The notes: generated by a model from the sequence alone, not told the origin. Positions 1 to 13,134 are shown, counted from the stretch's first letter. The stretch is 64,000 nucleotides of DNA from Didymodactylos carnosus (GCA_905250885.1 CAJNOQ010000037.1:1-64000), one strand, 5' to 3'. A program made the numbers and translations.

Positions 1-168
1 CAGCTTTCGACATTTCTTAATAAAGAATATTATTTTCTTTCGAATGTTGAAAACCGCAGGTCTCTAGCTGCTTCCTATCCGGAGTTATTCAACTTACAAC
101 CGACTCCATTGTGCATTAAAATGGATATTAATAAGCGTTTTGAAAGTAAACAGTTATCCTGGTATTAA
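1..168 (+). CDS. Possible C-terminal end of a gene entering from the left (partial)
   Basis: Frame 1 is open from the first base to a TAA at 166-168, giving 55 residues with a normal amino-acid mix and a run reading RRSLAASYPELF. In DNA this rich in A and T an open stretch of this length is uncommon but not rare, so the case is weak. No domain is recognised. It would lie upstream of, and on the same strand as, the vWA gene that starts at 833. An ATTAAA-like signal near 324 could serve as its poly(A) signal. It could also be chance. Confidence 0.35.
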   Translation, partial: QLSTFLNKEYYFLSNVENRRSLAASYPELFNLQPTPLCIKMDINKRFESKQLSWY

Positions 169-832
169 TGAATATTTCATTTTTCATATACTGTATAATA
201 GCATCTATTATAGAAATAGCAATTCTATGCAATTCATATCCACATATCAAAGAATCCCTTTAAAATTATTGATAAACTATGACAGTTTTTTCCCAAACGA
301 AAAGCGCTCGTTTTCTCTTCTTTATTAAAATAAGAAGCCATTTTAAAAATGTAAATTAGCTTTATTTGATATTTTATTCTAATGAAGAAATCTGATCATA
401 TTGAAGTATAGAACTGTGCTTCTACTTTATCTGTTATTATATTTTTCGTCTATATACCAACCATATATGAGAAAAAACGAGGTAAGTAATGATAAATTTA
501 TCATATCTTTCAAGCTTGATTTAATAATAATATGGAAACATAATATTTGATGTTTAATACTACCAAGAACTAAAACAGAGCGACAGAGAGAGAGAATATA
601 AACCTGTTAATAGATTTTATCAGTTAGATGCAATAGAATAAGAAACTAAATATATTATTATTTTAGTAGTATGATAAAAACATAAATATGAATATTCTGG
701 ACAGAGAAAGAGAAATAGTAATTTATTTTCTTGTTTTTGTATAGTGTATGTCATAAGTGCTTTAATCACAAAATAAAAAACATGTTTTGTTCCAGTGAAC
801 GGGTGTAAGTTCATTTCGAAAATTTGAAGTGA
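169..832. other. Intergenic spacer upstream of the vWA gene
   Basis: AT-rich sequence with no convincing exon. Short open frames here have no recognisable protein features. It should hold the promoter and 5' UTR of the gene starting at 833, but I cannot point to a specific element. Confidence 0.5.
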
Positions 833-3800
833 ATGAAGTATTTCACAAAACGACATAATAATCTTTCACCTGTCTCTAAATATACAACGGTGAATCCGAT
901 GAATAAAGCAGGCAGATTAGATTCTAAAAATAGAATTATCAAACCGACTCCCACTGAACAACGCCGATTATCACAGCCAAATTCTCATCATAAATTTGAA
1001 CATGTACATACCAATAGTGGAATTCGATTATTACCAACTCATCGCCATCAAGAACATATTGACGAATCGTGTCAATGGAGTTCAATGTCTACCAGATATA
1101 GTGATCTTATGAATAAGGTAAGCAGCACATTATTAAGACAATAGGCTGCTTTCAAAAAATACTTTTTTTTATTCAACTTCAGCGTTCTACCTTTCGCTTA
1201 GACAACAAAATACGAACTATAAAACTGGTTGCTGTTATTTTGAAAAATGGAGATTCAGGCACAGTTTTCTGTAAAACTATCGAAAATTGTTTGAGTCCTT
1301 CTATGATGCTGATAGTTTTTCTAAAACATAAACAGTTAAATGGGCAAAATTATGGTTTCAACTAGCCTTTTCAAAATATCTCAGTTTTCTGCTGAGTTTG
1401 TGGGTTTTTGAACGGATCCTTCATTCGTTACGTTGCTGATTACATTTTCAATCAACGTCAACACGTTCGAATGCTTCATGTGTTCAGTCAGCAGGATGCT
1501 TCCAGAATTTCTGAAGTAAAAACGGCTTGTGGACAAAATTTTTGTAGGATTTTAATGAAGTATATCTCCTGCAACCCAATCCAGCAACATAACGAATGAA
1601 CCATCTTCAAAAACCCACGAACTCAGCAGAAGGCTGAGATATTTTGAAAAGGCTAGTTAAAACCATAATTTTCAAATCTAACTCAACCGTTTATTTTTTA
1701 GAAAAAATATCAGCACCATAGAAGACTCAAACAATTTTGATAGTTTTATCAAAAGCTTTGCATGAATCTCGATTTTTCAAAATAATAACAATCAGTTTTA
1801 TAGTCCATATTTTCAGCTTCAATTTAAGGTCAAATTTATGGAATAAAAAACTCTTTCTTCCTGGGAAATTTTACTTTGACTGAAGCAAAAGGATCTTTGA
1901 TTCGTCATAAATGCAACCTTCTAACTCGAAACACGTTTAGATAAAAAGAGATCAAAATATCACTTTTACTAAACACTTGAGGAAAAAACTGACTTGTATC
2001 ACTTCTGAAAACGTCTTGTGTTTTGGTCTAGTGCTATATGGATTCACTTTGAAAAGAAGGAATATCCGATCTTGGACACCAAGAAGTCAAGATCATGAAC
2101 TCATAAATGTTAAGATCTTGAGTGAATGGAGTCAAAATGTTTAAAGATTTTGTAGCAAAAATTTGTTTACATTTTCTTTCGTGTGTGATAGTTATAGCCA
2201 TACATTCGTATGTTGATCGTAGTTTTGTCCTTGAATAGTTATGTTCAAGACCAAAAACTTTTCAAGCCATTCTGAATATAAGAGTTTTCGCAGTTGTATG
2301 TAAACAGTGTGAAACAAAACGGAGATTGGAGAATTATTAAGAACTTGACTTGTTGAAATTTCATGAACTTCTAAGTTTTCTCATGAAAATTTTACTAGAA
2401 AGATCTTAGTTACAAAAAAGTTCCACTATGCAATCAGCAATCTCAAAATTTCTAATTCTGGTAGAAAAATTTTAATTTTTGGGCTTTTTTCTTCTCACTC
2501 GTTTCTGATTCTCTGAATTTTGTAATTTTTTCTGAGTTTAAATTTTTATCTTTCTTTGAATTAGACTAATATAAGGAACGTGTATTCATGATAAGTACAT
2601 CGAATAACAATGATATCGACTAGTTTTCCTTAAAATCAAACAAATATATTATAGTAACTAACTCTCTTAAAAGTTTATGGAACAGAAGCATCTCGTAAAA
2701 AGATACTTTGTTTCTTCGAAGAAACAAAGATCTCTATCTATCTGACTATTAGACTTTGATGGATTGTTCTTTTAAAGAAAATTATTCTAGTTAAAGAAGA
2801 AGACATTCTCAACTGAAGAGGATGAACAACTATAACTTTTGTAAAACTTGACTGACAGGCTGTACACATACTGATTCCAGTTATTCCGATAAGAGTCTTC
2901 AACGTTGTTTGTTTTATAAGAATGCGAATGTAATTGAATTGATTATAAAGTGTGTAAAGTACACAAACATAGAGGCAATAAGAGGGATAATTAACCGTTT
3001 TGGTAGAAAAACATGTTTTTATATATTTCTGATCGAATCTAATGTTTATAACTATAATTAGAATTCTAGTTACACGCTTATTAAACACTTAAAAATCTCT
3101 TTGAATGATTAAAAAAACGCAGGATTATGTCGTTTTTGTTTTTTAAAAATGAAAACTTTTCCTGCACCTCGCAAAGTTACGGTTATTCTCATTGTTGTTT
3201 TAAAAGAATAGAGTCAGTTCATGAAACACTTTATATCTCTTTAAGTAAACAAATTTAATTCTCATATATTGAATTATACTGTATAAACATCAATGTCTCA
3301 AAATACAACAGCCTATCAATGATAAATTCGTAAATGAGAGGCGTCTCATAAGATCTTATAAAAACATCTTATTAAAACCATATTTCCAGAACGTTACCAA
3401 ATTACTAAGGAAATATCTTATAAAATTTCATAAAACCTCGCAACAAGATATTTTTTTAGAGATTCTAATTCTGATTTTATTATGTGTACAGGTGCACAAT
3501 GACTGATTTTGTAAAAAAATAAAACGGAATAAATGTTGATTAGTTATATAGTTTATGCTATTAGACGAAGAGAAATAGATAAAAAACGTTTGCTGATTTA
3601 TATTAGTTCTGTTCATTTCATTAGAATGAGCGGTGAAACTTAAAAGTTTATGATGGAAGAAAAATTGTTTACAAGTGATGGATGTATCTATAGTGGTGAA
3701 CAAAATATTCCTATCCTTTTTAGGAAAAATAATTTTGAAAACGGTTTTAGTGAATGAAAAAATAACTCAGAATGTTTTCATAATTTAAAACGTCTTTCAA

Positions 3801-6800
3801 AAATGTTGACAAAACATTATATTTTGCGTCTTTCCTCGATTAGTAATAGTAATAGATTGTTAGTAATAGTTGATAAATTAGAGCAAGAATTAAGATATCT
3901 TTTAATCATGTTAATAACTCCTCCACACCTAATGTATGTATGTATTTTCTTCCATTGAAGAATAGAAAACATAAATGTTGACAAAATATCTCAAATTAAT
4001 TGAGATTCAAGGCTATATCCTAAACTTTTGTGTACAACGTTTGACTTTCAGTAGTCATCTAAACGAACTGAGCACCTACAGAATCATACTGTGCAATTTT
4101 TAATAAATAGCCGAAGCGAAAAAGAATGCAGTGTACAACGTTTGGTGACTTCATGCTGTGAAAGAAGAATAAATCAAAGAAAATGTACATTTCCTGATAT
4201 TCTTATACCATTATATTTTTGTTCTCTTATTATCTACAAACTAACAGCGACAGGATGATGAATGTATTGGAACGTGATGATAATATATCATTAGAGTATT
4301 GCTATGAATAAGCAGAAGTTAGGAAAAAGGATTTCGTTTTTTTTTCTGTTGTTGTTGTAGTTATGTATTTTTACAAAAACATCTGCGTATTTTTCTCTTT
4401 CTCTTGTTTTTTTCTAAAAAAAAACTTTTTCTATTACTAAACATGTGCGTTTGTCTATAAATATACAAATAGACATCATAATACCACGTCATTTTCTCTC
4501 TCTATCTCTCTCTCTCTCTCATTCGAACAACAACAACATCTATCTATTTATTATCATTTCTATATACAATAAGATCTTCTCACCCTCAATCATTATTGAT
4601 TGATCAAACGGAGAGTCTTGTTTGTTGTTGTTGTACTTGTTCTATCAACGCGAAATAGATGATTGTTTTCATGTATTAATGAATTACTGACGTCTTTGTT
4701 AGATATTATTATTGCCATCGATTTGGGAAAAGAGAAGTATATTCATTCATTTATTTCTTGTTGTTAGACTACATCTATCTCATGTTTGTTAGCAGATATT
4801 TGCAAAACCTTGCTTATTCATTATAACGTGTAAGTAGAGTATACAAATACAAGCAAAAAAATGGTTTAACATTTCGCATTTCATATGACTCAAAATATGT
4901 GGTCTCCTAATCAGTTCAAACATCATCGACACTATCTTTCCTAGTTTAATATATAACATTGAGAAATATTCTGTATATACATACATCTGTTTAGGACAAT
5001 ACAAAGAAGAGATAGTGCGGTATGTTTCATACATCAGTGTATAACACACAGTGTACAGGAAAAAAAACATAGTATATTAGATACAAAGATATTTAGCAAT
5101 AGACTTTCTTTTTACATCATTTCAGTTTAAATAGTGTAAAACCAAATGCTAAATTTAATTGTCAGTTGACTTTTTTACTAAGAAATAATTTGTTTCTTGA
5201 TTTTGGTAGTGATAAATAGTTGTGTCTCAATTTTTACATTGTTTTCAGTTTTTCTACATCATAAAAAGAGTATGATAATTCTAGATTTAGTACATAGTAA
5301 GCGTGGTAAACTTTGATTATTACATTCTATTACACTTAAATATTATTCCATTTTTCAAATTATCATCAAAATAATTACGTCTTTATAGGGAAAGCTTTTC
5401 TATTTTGATTATCTGAATTCTAGTATACTGTGTTTCGTACATGTATTCATTATTATAAATTTATAATAATGAATGTATATAACTATAGTATTCTCTTTAG
5501 ATTTAGATATCAAAAATCATTAATATTAATCATTTTTATTCTTTTATGACCTTGACTAAATTGAATTGATGATTGATATATATCGATAATATACATTTCT
5601 TATTATTTTCTAGCATAGCAGTGAAGCGATGACAACAACAACGACAGTATCAAAAGGCAGATGTTTAAGATATAAGTCAGATTTACAGGTAACAATAATG
5701 AACACTTTGTTTATTATTGACTAACTTTTTTTAGTTTCTATTTCTAGCGTACTTCATCACTTTGGTCGTATTTTTACAATTTTAAATTAATATTTGTTCT
5801 CTCAATCGTCTTACTGTTAATTATCTATTGGTTTTATCGTCGTAAACGTCAGTCAGAATCAGAAGATGATCAAGGTGATAATAATGAAAGAAAATCATCC
5901 TTATCATCTTTAACTGACGAAAAAGAACATCCATCTCTTACGCTCTATCCACATCCATCTGAACATCATCACTACAATGTATTAGCAACAATTACAGAGG
6001 AAAATCCTTCAACATTAACTCCAACATCATCATCAGCAAATTTCAATTATTCTATTAAAGCAACATCACCACCCGCACCACCACCATCACCACAACCACC
6101 ACCGACAACAGATGGTAAGTTCATGAGTAATTGAATAACCGATACATAATAACGTCTGTTTGAAGTGATTGTTTTCTTGATCATGACGATACTGTAAATA
6201 AAAATAATTGTGTATTATCGACTAAAATGCATAAAACAAATGAACAATGCTGTTATAGCTGTAGACATGTCAATCGAAATGTGAGAAGTGAGAGATAGAT
6301 CTAATAAATACTCGCGACACCTGTCAATGTATGTTTGCATCAATGATTTACCTCTTATTGGATTATGTGCACGAAGAAAACAAGAAGAAGAAATGTCAAT
6401 ATTATTGGTTATAAGTCGGATAGTACCCATTAAGTAAAGATTATAGATATGTCACTTTTCTTATTACCAATATGTGTCTTTCTTCCTACATAAATTTCTC
6501 CTCATACGTATTTCTATAATAAATGATCTATTTTATACTTTCTTATCTAATGATTGACTAAACTTCATTAAGAGAAATGAGATGAGTTTCTATTTTCAGA
6601 AACTGACTCAAGGTTTACACTAACCATCGATAGTGCACCACAACTACGTCAAAGGAAATTACCAGAGGAAATTACTAGTTCAACAGATGCAGACTACGTA
6701 CAAATATCACCAAATAATTTTAAAAATAACGAAAATAATAATAATTCATGGGAAAAAGTTGAAAAAGCAGAAACTGTTGATTTGAGTGGATTATCATCCC

Positions 6801-8770
6801 GTATTCACAGTCATCAACAACAAAAACAACCGTTTACAGTGGGAGTACATGCTCAATTTGAAGATGTAGCAACACAAGCACTCATTGAACCCGATAATAG
6901 TCGTCCAGTTATCATTAGTGAGTAATTTTGATTGTTATTTGATAACGAAATGTATAATATTTTTATTCGTATAGGAAAATTTTGTGCACCCCATTTGAAT
7001 GCTATCAAAGATGATTATAATACATTAGAAGAATTAAATGATGCTGTTGAACAAGTGGGTTTAGATAAAAGTCAGTTGATATTCGGTAAGTGATTCGAGT
7101 TTAATTGCAACAGACATCCCAAAATACTTCATTTACAGCTATTTAAGTTAATCGTTAATAAACATCCAACTGATGATACAAGTTAATGGTACTCTATTTG
7201 CTATTGTCTCCAATTTTTAACTCAATACATCCCGAAAATGTTTTACTTTTTAAAACTATATAAGTTTTACGTATATCATAAATAATCTCTCTCGAACGAA
7301 AGATTATGTCGAATGCTTCAGTTATTGACCCGAAAGCGTCTCTTCAGTACATCCACATATTTTTGAATTTATTCGCTTGTTGAGAAATGAACTTGTTTAC
7401 CACCATTTATTAAGTACTGGAGTCTGACATTTAAATTCGAAAGTGTAAGAAATTATACGACGATATTGATGAAAAACTGAAAGAATTGTTGTGTAATTAT
7501 GAAAAGGGTTTATTGATTGAAGTAGAATTAAGTCTTTTAAATGTGGCAAAACAGGGAAAATAGGATCACGCAAAAAAAACGAGTGCGTATCGCATTAGGG
7601 ACAATATTCCTTTTGTACCATGGACCGTGTGATTTCTTTACTTTAAAGCTGTTAAGAATTGTATAAAAAAAGTGTAAATTGACAGAGAGACCAATCGAGG
7701 CTAAGCTCTTTATTTTATTATTGTTAACGGACCGTTTTTCTTGTCCCTAGTTGATAGTTAATAAACAATTAATTAACAGTTGTTTACGGACCATTAACAA
7801 TATTGTTGTTGATCACTAAAACATGCTGTTATCTACATTGTTTTGTGTCTAACTTCTAATCTCTTTATACCAGGAATTGATTATACAATAAGCAACATAG
7901 AAACTGGTAAACAATCATTCAATGGTCGATCTTTGCATGATATTCAAGATGGAATATTAAATCCATATCAGAGTGTAAGATTAGTCTTGAACATCAGATG
8001 TTTGTGTTTAATATATGTCAAATTTCCTGTTTATACTAGAATTTTCCATCATTATATTTTAGGTAATTACAATAATTGGTCGAACATTAGAAAAATTTGA
8101 TTCAGATACACTCATTCCAGCGTTTGGCTTTGGTGATCGAACAACATTAGATCGAAAAATATTTCCTTTACGTGTAAGATTAATTGAAAATATTCTTACA
8201 ATAATTAAATAATCTTATTGTATATATTCTTCATAGCCTGATGGAAGTTATTGTAAAGGATTCATGGGAGTTTTAGACGCTTACAATAAAATCACTCCAA
8301 AAGTAAAAATGAGTGGACCAACCAATTTTGGTCCATTAATCAAAGAAGCAATTAGAATTGTGAAAAAAACAAAACAGGTAAACAAGATATAAACTTTAGT
8401 TTTAAATAAATACTAAATTTCAAAATTTTAGTATCATATATTGGTCATTGTTGCGGATGGTCAAGTAACAAATGAGCGTCAAACAAAGGATGCAATTGTT
8501 GAAGCTTCAGCTTATCCGTTGTCGATTGTTATGATTGGTGTTGGCGATGGACCGTGGGATATGATGGAAGAATTTGATGATTCACTGCCAACAAGACAAT
8601 TTGATAATTTTCAATTTGTTAATTACAATGATATATTACGAGTAACAGAAGGAAATATGGACTCAGATTTTGCATTACATGCACTTATGGAAATTCCCTC
8701 ACAATATGAAGCTATCAAGAAATTAGGTTTACTCAAAAACATATCATCATCATCGTCACAAAAATCATAG
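833..8770 (+). CDS. Membrane-anchored RGLG/copine-type vWA domain protein, nine exons
   Basis: Coding exons are 833-1117, 5614-5688, 5748-6114, 6600-6917, 6975-7085, 7874-7974, 8063-8173, 8237-8377 and 8432-8770. They total 1848 bases (615 residues), and all phases agree with GT-AG introns. An in-frame TGA directly precedes the ATG. Residues about 129-151 form one hydrophobic segment followed by RRKR, so it is probably a single-pass membrane protein. Residues about 160-345 are Ser/Pro/Gln-rich and probably disordered. Residues 349-610 are a copine-type vWA domain. Visible marks are the metal-site motif DYTISN (388-393), FGFGD (440-444), SGPTNF (482-487), [12 protein letters not shown] and FDNFQFVN. 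This matches the plant and protist RGLG subtype more closely than animal copines. RGLG proteins are E3 ubiquitin ligases with a C-terminal RING. Here the protein ends just after ALMEIPSQY with no RING, and there are no C2 domains. A scaffold or signalling role at a membrane is inference. Confidence 0.85.
1206..1815. repeat. Fold-back (MITE-like) inverted repeat in intron 1
   Basis: Two arms of about 235 bases, near 1206-1440 and 1577-1815, are reverse complements with scattered differences (roughly 85 percent by eye). About 135 bases separate them. A clear matching block is TTCAAAATATCTCAG in the left arm, whose reverse complement lies near 1635-1655. No transposase-like frame is present, so this is a non-autonomous DNA element or a fold-back. 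The short open frame at 1408-1599 falls across the inner arms and is an artefact of the repeat. Confidence 0.8.
5445..5474. repeat. Perfect 30-base palindrome in intron 1
   Basis: ATTCATTATTATAAA is followed directly by its exact reverse complement with no spacer. It lies about 140 bases before exon 2 of the vWA gene. It could form a cruciform or RNA hairpin. At this AT content it may simply be an AT-rich simple palindrome. Confidence 0.7.
7715..7800. repeat. Short imperfect inverted repeat in intron 5 of the vWA gene
   Basis: ATTGTTAACGGACCG near 7719-7733 is mirrored by CGGACCATTAACAAT near 7787-7801, with one or two mismatches. The loop contains TTAATTAA-type sequence. This intron (7086-7873) is far longer than its neighbours, which suggests a small insertion such as a MITE. 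No target duplication was identified. Confidence 0.45.
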
Positions 8771-8833
8771 AATAGAATTACGTAGTCTAATTTAGTACAA
8801 CAAGACACCGAGAGATATACGCTGTTAAAACAT

Positions 8834-8839
8834 AATAAA
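8834..8839 (+). promoter_or_regulatory. Poly(A) signal AATAAA for the vWA gene
   Basis: AATAAA lies 64 bases after the TAG stop, which is a normal distance for a short 3' UTR in a compact genome. Confidence 0.5.
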
Positions 8840-10479
8840 ATTAAATGGTCTTGTTATGTTATAGCAAATTAGCTCGGTACTATTCTGAAAGATAGTAAAA
8901 TGAAAACTTGCAGCAGAATTTTTTTTTCCATTTTTTTTCCATATAGTTGGATAGAGCACATCGAGTTGAGTAAGAAAAACCGATTTTTAATTTTTTTAAA
9001 AACTTTTTAAGGAAAAAAAATTGAAAAAATTCGAAGGGTCTAAAATTTCGAAAAACCCTTTAGTTTCAAAAAAATTCAATTTTTTTTCTTGTTCGCTCTT
9101 CTGACTTCTTGAAAGTATTTTTTTCAGATTCAGGACTAAAAACACAGTATAAGAATGATGCTTGATCGAGGTTGAAGTCAAAGGTCTATCCAGTATGGAT
9201 GTCTTGAACTTACCCTGTAAAAATTCAAAACAATTTTGTAAGTTTTTTTTTGTGAAGAGATGGAGCCGAGATTTTTATTTCATTAGAATCGCCATTTAAC
9301 GAGCTTTAAAAGTATGCATAGCTTTTTCTTTAATTTGTTCCGTTGCCGAGAAAACTCGTTTTTTCTAAATCAATGACGGCAAATACGGAAATACGCTCGT
9401 ATTTTGCGGTTTCAATCATCGAATTTCATTCTTTTTGAAAACTAATGTGACATTCGGAATCACCATCAAAAACTGAGTCGAATGAGATTCCTTTCCATTC
9501 TATTCAACAATTTCGATTTTTTTCGAATTTCTCTATCGGAAAACACGAAAACTATTCAAAAATTCCCCGATAGACTTCGTGTATTTGAGATAATTAGATA
9601 GCACCTAAAAAATAGCCTTGTTAACCGCTAATAGAATCCGAAAGACAGTGGAACGTCGTCTGTGATAGTTTGTTGTACACATAACAAAGAAAGGAGACGA
9701 AGAAAAAGTATTCAAAATCAATGGATTTTCGACAGAATACGGTTAAACTCAGTTTTCTAGAAGAAAAGAAAAGGTTGGTTCTTTTTTAGCTTTTTAGATT
9801 TTAAAATAATTAGATTTATGTGTATTTACTAATTAGAAACAAAAGATAAGTCGAACTTGACAGTGGACTTAAAGCTTAAAAATTACAGACTTGGACTTGA
9901 TTCTCAGTGACATCTAGTTTAGCAAAACGTTCTTGGCTTTGTATAAAATTCTGTGTTAAAATTAGTTCTTTTGGCGTGTAACTTTTCTTTTGTTATTTTT
10001 AAATATTATTGTGAAGTGAATGAAAATGCTTTGTTGATACGTTTTGGTTTGAGCATATTTCAGCTGATTGGGATCTGTACACGATGATGAAGTGTTTGTA
10101 CGGCTTCCTTTTGTACCCTAGATGATGACTTTTTCAACATTTTGTTGATTATTATTTTTGAAAGCATAAAAAAGCAAAACAGATCCAAAGATGTGCAGTA
10201 ACAAAAACAGAAGTACATTTGATTTAAACAGTTTATTTCCACAAAATGGTACGCACAACTAGGTCTACACCAGAGTGCTATAAAAAGTTTTAAATATTAA
10301 GAACAAATATAGACTAACTACAAGCAAGAGGAGGAGTGATATATAGTGGTAAGTCAAATATAACTAAAAAATATATAACGACTTTATATTTATCATATAT
10401 ATATATATATAATTCCTTAAAAATTTCTGTTACTGCTTAAGAGAAATGAAAGATTTTTGATCTATGATCAGACTAGCTT
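8840..10479. other. Intergenic, no gene recognised
   Basis: AT-rich DNA with poly-A and poly-T runs. Around 9240-9600 the base composition is a little less skewed and resembles the non-coding repeat DNA seen elsewhere in the window, for example near 16.9-18.1 kb. No exon, RNA gene or transposon protein was recognised. Confidence 0.5.
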
Positions 10480-10706
10480 GTACCAGTTAACTGGGCACCC
10501 AGACAGTTTGGTGATCAAATAGTAGAATAAATTCCATTTTTTCCATGAAGCAAGCATTTCAGAGGGCAAGTCTGGCACATTATTGGTAGGGAATTTAATT
10601 CTTTAAAAACCATTTGCTAGAGCTGAGGAGTTTATAGGAGTTTATTCTATTATTTGATTACCAAACCGTTTGGGTGCTCAGTAAAAACTGACCAGTCAAC
10701 CAGTAT
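10480..10706. repeat. Small fold-back (MITE-like) element
   Basis: The left arm at about 10480-10540 contains GGGCACCCAGACAGTTTGG. The right arm at about 10640-10706 contains its reverse-complement counterpart (CCAAACCGTTTGGGTGCTC), and both arms continue with a matching stretch around GATCAAATAGTAG. The right arm carries about a dozen extra bases near 10680. Total length is near 227 bases with no coding potential. Confidence 0.7.
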
Positions 10707-11400
10707 AATTACTGATATTGGTGCATACCTAAGGTCAGGCTGTTTCGCTCTTTAAAAGACGTTGAGTTTTGTCAATGAAGGCAACTATCCAATTGTACAT
10801 ATCTATCATCGACATGGTAAATATCGACATAGGTGTTGGCGTGCGCATAAGCTAACAAACAACTTAGAAATGTGATGATTTGACTTAACAAAAATAATTT
10901 CTTGAATCTTCGATTACTTCACATGAATTGTTATAAAACCAAATCACAGCTGAACCGTTCCGTAATAAATTTTGTTTTATCTAAAAAAATGAATTTTGAA
11001 AACGAAATTTATTAAACGTAAAGTTTTTTGTAACGGAATTAAGGTAACCCTCCCATGTTGTTTGAAAGTAGATATAAATGTTCTACGAAGTCATTTTAGT
11101 TCTATCATGTCTCATTTAAGAGAAATATTCTAGTCTGATTTTATTCGGACAGACAGAATATAAATCGAATTTTATCCGCATTTTTAAAAACCTGAGATCT
11201 TAAAAATTTTTTTTTTTTCTATAACGTGCTAGTCTACAAACAGTCAAGAAACATATGATATTCAATTCACAAATATAATCAACCTAATTAGTTGACGAGA
11301 TTATACTACGCAACAAAAGCAAAACAAAATATCTCTGTTAAAAATTAAATTTAGAATGAAAAAAGATGATAGAAATTTATCAGAAACTGAGCTAGTTGAT

Positions 11401-11697
11401 CTAGCCTACTATCCGTTCATAAAAAGAACGATCCCAGTATTTTTTGAGTAACTTTTTAACGGTAAGAGCTAGAACCATGCGAACTTCGGCGTCCGACAGA
11501 GGAGATAATGGGAAGTGAAACTGTGGAAAAATCAGATCTACCTTAGTAAATCCTGCTGTACGAAGTTCGAAGCTGTCCATTTCCCAGCAAAAGCGGATTT
11601 TGAATTTTAAAGTGTTGATTCTATCTACTGAAGTGAGCTCTCTCAAACTGCACAAATCCCATCTCTCTATCTCTTTTAATTCGTGAGTTACAGGCAT
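11401..11697 (-). CDS. Isolated small open frame, unknown
   Basis: A 98-residue frame with balanced amino-acid content, containing for example ELRTAGFTKVDLIFPQF and no low-complexity runs. That makes it more protein-like than the other open frames in this gene-poor region. No domain is recognised, no convincing splice partner was found, and it sits among repeats. It may be a fragment of a decayed gene or mobile element, or chance. Confidence 0.2.
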   Translation of the reverse strand: MPVTHELKEIERWDLCSLRELTSVDRINTLKFKIRFCWEMDSFELRTAGFTKVDLIFPQFHFPLSPLSDAEVRMVLALTVKKLLKKYWDRSFYERIVG

Positions 11698-11719
11698 TTT
11701 CTGAGAACCTGCCCTCTTT

Positions 11720-11960
11720 CGTTTGGTTCTGTGGAATTAGAAATACCCTTAATCGTATTTTACAATGCCATTTTGGTATTTCAATGTACCCTTTTTGGTT
11801 TTGTAAAATCTCTTTGAGAATATTCCTCGTTCCACAGTATCAAAAAAAAGAGGGTATCTGCATTTGTTACTCAGAGATTCTGAAAAGAGTATCCCGGCAT
11901 GAAAATACCCTTTTTTGATTCTGTACGATACGAAATTCTTTTAAAGAGTATCCTGGATGG
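11720..11960. repeat. Degenerate repeats built on ATACCCTTTTTGGTTCTGT
   Basis: Variants of an ATACCCTTTTT unit followed by GGTTCTGT-like sequence recur near 11750, 11790 and 11910, and reverse-strand forms (AAGAGGGTATC, AAAGAGTATCC) occur near 11850 and 11890. Spacing is uneven, so this is a degenerate cluster rather than a clean tandem array. Confidence 0.4.
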
Positions 11961-13134
11961 AATCTGACTTCGTTTTGAATTTTTTAAAATGCTTCAAAAT
12001 AGATTATTTCACACGTTCTCACGCGTTTCTTGCATTCTATTCTAAAAGCTAACTTTACCACGCTGATGGACATCTAGATATTTATGTATCAATTACTCTG
12101 ATATGTGCTGTAAAAATTTCATATTAGAAATATTAATGATTTAAAATAAAGACTACTGACATTATTTATATGAGAAAAGATCGACAAGTGGCAAATCATG
12201 AATGTGATATTTGCTTCGGTTTTTAACTCTTCCTGGTTTTGTTTTCTGAAAAACGGATTTTTTTGTGAACTTATCCCCCGCCTTTGAATGAACAAATTCT
12301 GATGAGACTAGATGAGAAAATATGTTGAACTACGGTTACCACCAAATTTTTAGACTCAAGGATCAAATATTGATAGCATTAGGCCAATTCTCAAGAGAAT
12401 CGATACTTAGCACTAATCAGCATTTCTTTGGGTATTCATTCATCTCCAAAAGAACTTATGCATGTTTAAAAGAACCTTTTACTTACTCTTTATCATATCT
12501 CGTCATATCGTTAAGTACAAACAGGAAAGGAAAGAGTGGAAGCCTTTTTCTCGTCGACTATCGTCTGTTTTCGATGGACTTGAAAAGAATGTAGGAGTAA
12601 ATCATCTTCTCGTGCATAATATTATTTGTTATTTCAGATGGAATAAAACAAGATTTGATTTTAGCAATATCGTTTGTATACGATCAGTCCGTTTAGCAAA
12701 GAAATGCGATAAAATTTACTTTTACATAAATACGTCAACTCTTGCGAGAAAATATTAGCGACAAGTTGAACAAAAATAACCAAATTTACATAGACAAATC
12801 GAAATCAAATTGAATATATTAATTACTAGCAGCTTTCATGAACAAAATTTTGGTACCTTATGTTATGTACATTCGATTTTGAATCAATGTACATACTAAT
12901 GAAATACAACGAAATTTATCTGGATAATAATGTTTATGATATACAAAAGTTGAATAAATTTCGAAAATATGAAATGGTGCTATCACAGATTAATTGAGAT
13001 TGACCTAGATAGTAGTAAAGTAGTCTATATAGCTAATGAGTTCTCTGTGATATCAAATGTAGTTGATACACTCTTTGTTGGTCCCAATATTGCAGGAAAC
13101 ACTTGTGTATTGAACATTGGTATTATATGTACGG
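11961..13134. other. Intergenic, no gene recognised
   Basis: Overlapping short frames at 12322-12758 and one at 12969-13178 have no recognisable domains or consistent splice sites. I see no defensible gene. Confidence 0.45.

Noticed and set aside
12322-12758. Two overlapping open frames in the gene desert
   Set aside because: They have no recognisable domain, no consistent splice sites, and composition close to background.
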